From Phallusia mammillata (lineage: Eukaryota > Chordata > Ascidiacea > Phlebobranchia > Ascidiidae), in NCBI GenBank assembly GCA_003260075.1, contig QLIY01000002.1, forward strand, positions 434,746 to 498,745: a DNA stretch of 64,000 nt, given 5' to 3'. Numbering within the stretch: position 1 is the first letter of the stretch; every line of letters begins with the position of its first letter. Shown here one piece after another: positions 63,683-64,000 of the stretch. The notes under the pieces were generated by a model. That model had not been told where the DNA came from, ran no database searches, and was given only the letters and a program-made list of their open reading frames with translations. Position numbers and translations under genes: made by a program.

Positions 63683-64000
63683 TTTGCAAAAAGTTAACTA
63701 CGTGATTAATTACCTCTCAGGTCCCTTCTAAATAAAAAGCACCGACTACAAGCTGTTCAGCATTATCGACAATATTGTCTAAGGTTACGAAATTGCATCA
63801 AGCAAACATTTGAACAGCTTTACCTAGTCAGGTTTGGGGCTATGTGCACAAAGGACACAGTAAAACAAACTTACCTCAAAACGTCGAACTCGAAGTGCAT
63901 GTAAACAAAACACAATCCGCTGCAAGTCTGCAATAAAGCTGTATTGCCGCAGTTTGCACGCATCCCCCCCCCCCAACTGTAGTTTGTTCATTGTGAGGTG
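63683..64000. other. Upstream of dioxygenase copy 2; C-run and exon-4 copy at the edge
   Basis: After an 11-C run (63964-63974) the last 26 bases are identical to 62919-62944 in exon 4. Either a third paralogue begins beyond the window or this is another assembly overlap, about 1 kb long, starting at a C-run. Confidence 0.8.

Overview
The window looks like nuclear DNA of a solitary ascidian (tunicate), most likely the genus Ciona. It is AT-rich, its genes are split by short spliceosomal introns, and every recognisable gene is a metazoan one. The near-copies flanking several short C-runs differ by roughly 2-4%, as alleles of a very heterozygous marine animal would. The genus is an inference from gene content and style, not a measured match.

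Left part (1-26 kb): there are almost no long open frames, but spliced exons of dachshund (Dach) lie on the minus strand. Four are firm (20990-21127, 19992-20093, 18145-18251, 3176-3266). A probable first coding exon (25905-25988) and a tentative further exon (2553-2646) fit in phase. The gene runs off the left edge. Its large introns, one of about 14.9 kb, carry minisatellites, a tRNA-like SINE candidate, a hAT MITE, long poly-C tracts and several perfect TGACGTCA palindromes. From 26 to 33 kb I see no confident gene except an unidentified two-TM open frame at 31.7-32.2 kb.

Middle part (33.7-43.2 kb): TMEM33 (minus, 6 exons, complete) stands head to head with a dihydropyrimidinase gene (plus). 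The latter has four good exons, then runs into a 193-n gap, and its remaining two thirds are absent. Next comes a complete four-exon SLC16-type monocarboxylate transporter (plus).

Right part (44.1-64 kb): a tandem array of five ~2.2 kb units separates the first transporter from a second, paralogous one. The units come in two subtypes ordered A, A, B, A, B, each carrying a ~600 bp hAT foldback MITE. Two paralogous eight-exon phytanoyl-CoA dioxygenase-family genes follow in tandem on the minus strand. A 26-bp copy of exon 4 at the right edge may mark a third copy or an assembly overlap.

The window has many assembly scars. Short C-runs of about ten join near-identical, slightly diverged sequence. 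Single n characters join a 219-bp in-frame duplication and the end of the array. Poly-C/G tracts of 58, 64 and 94 bases interrupt the sequence, one of them exactly replacing one arm of a strong hairpin. Repeat and copy-number claims should be read with these in mind.
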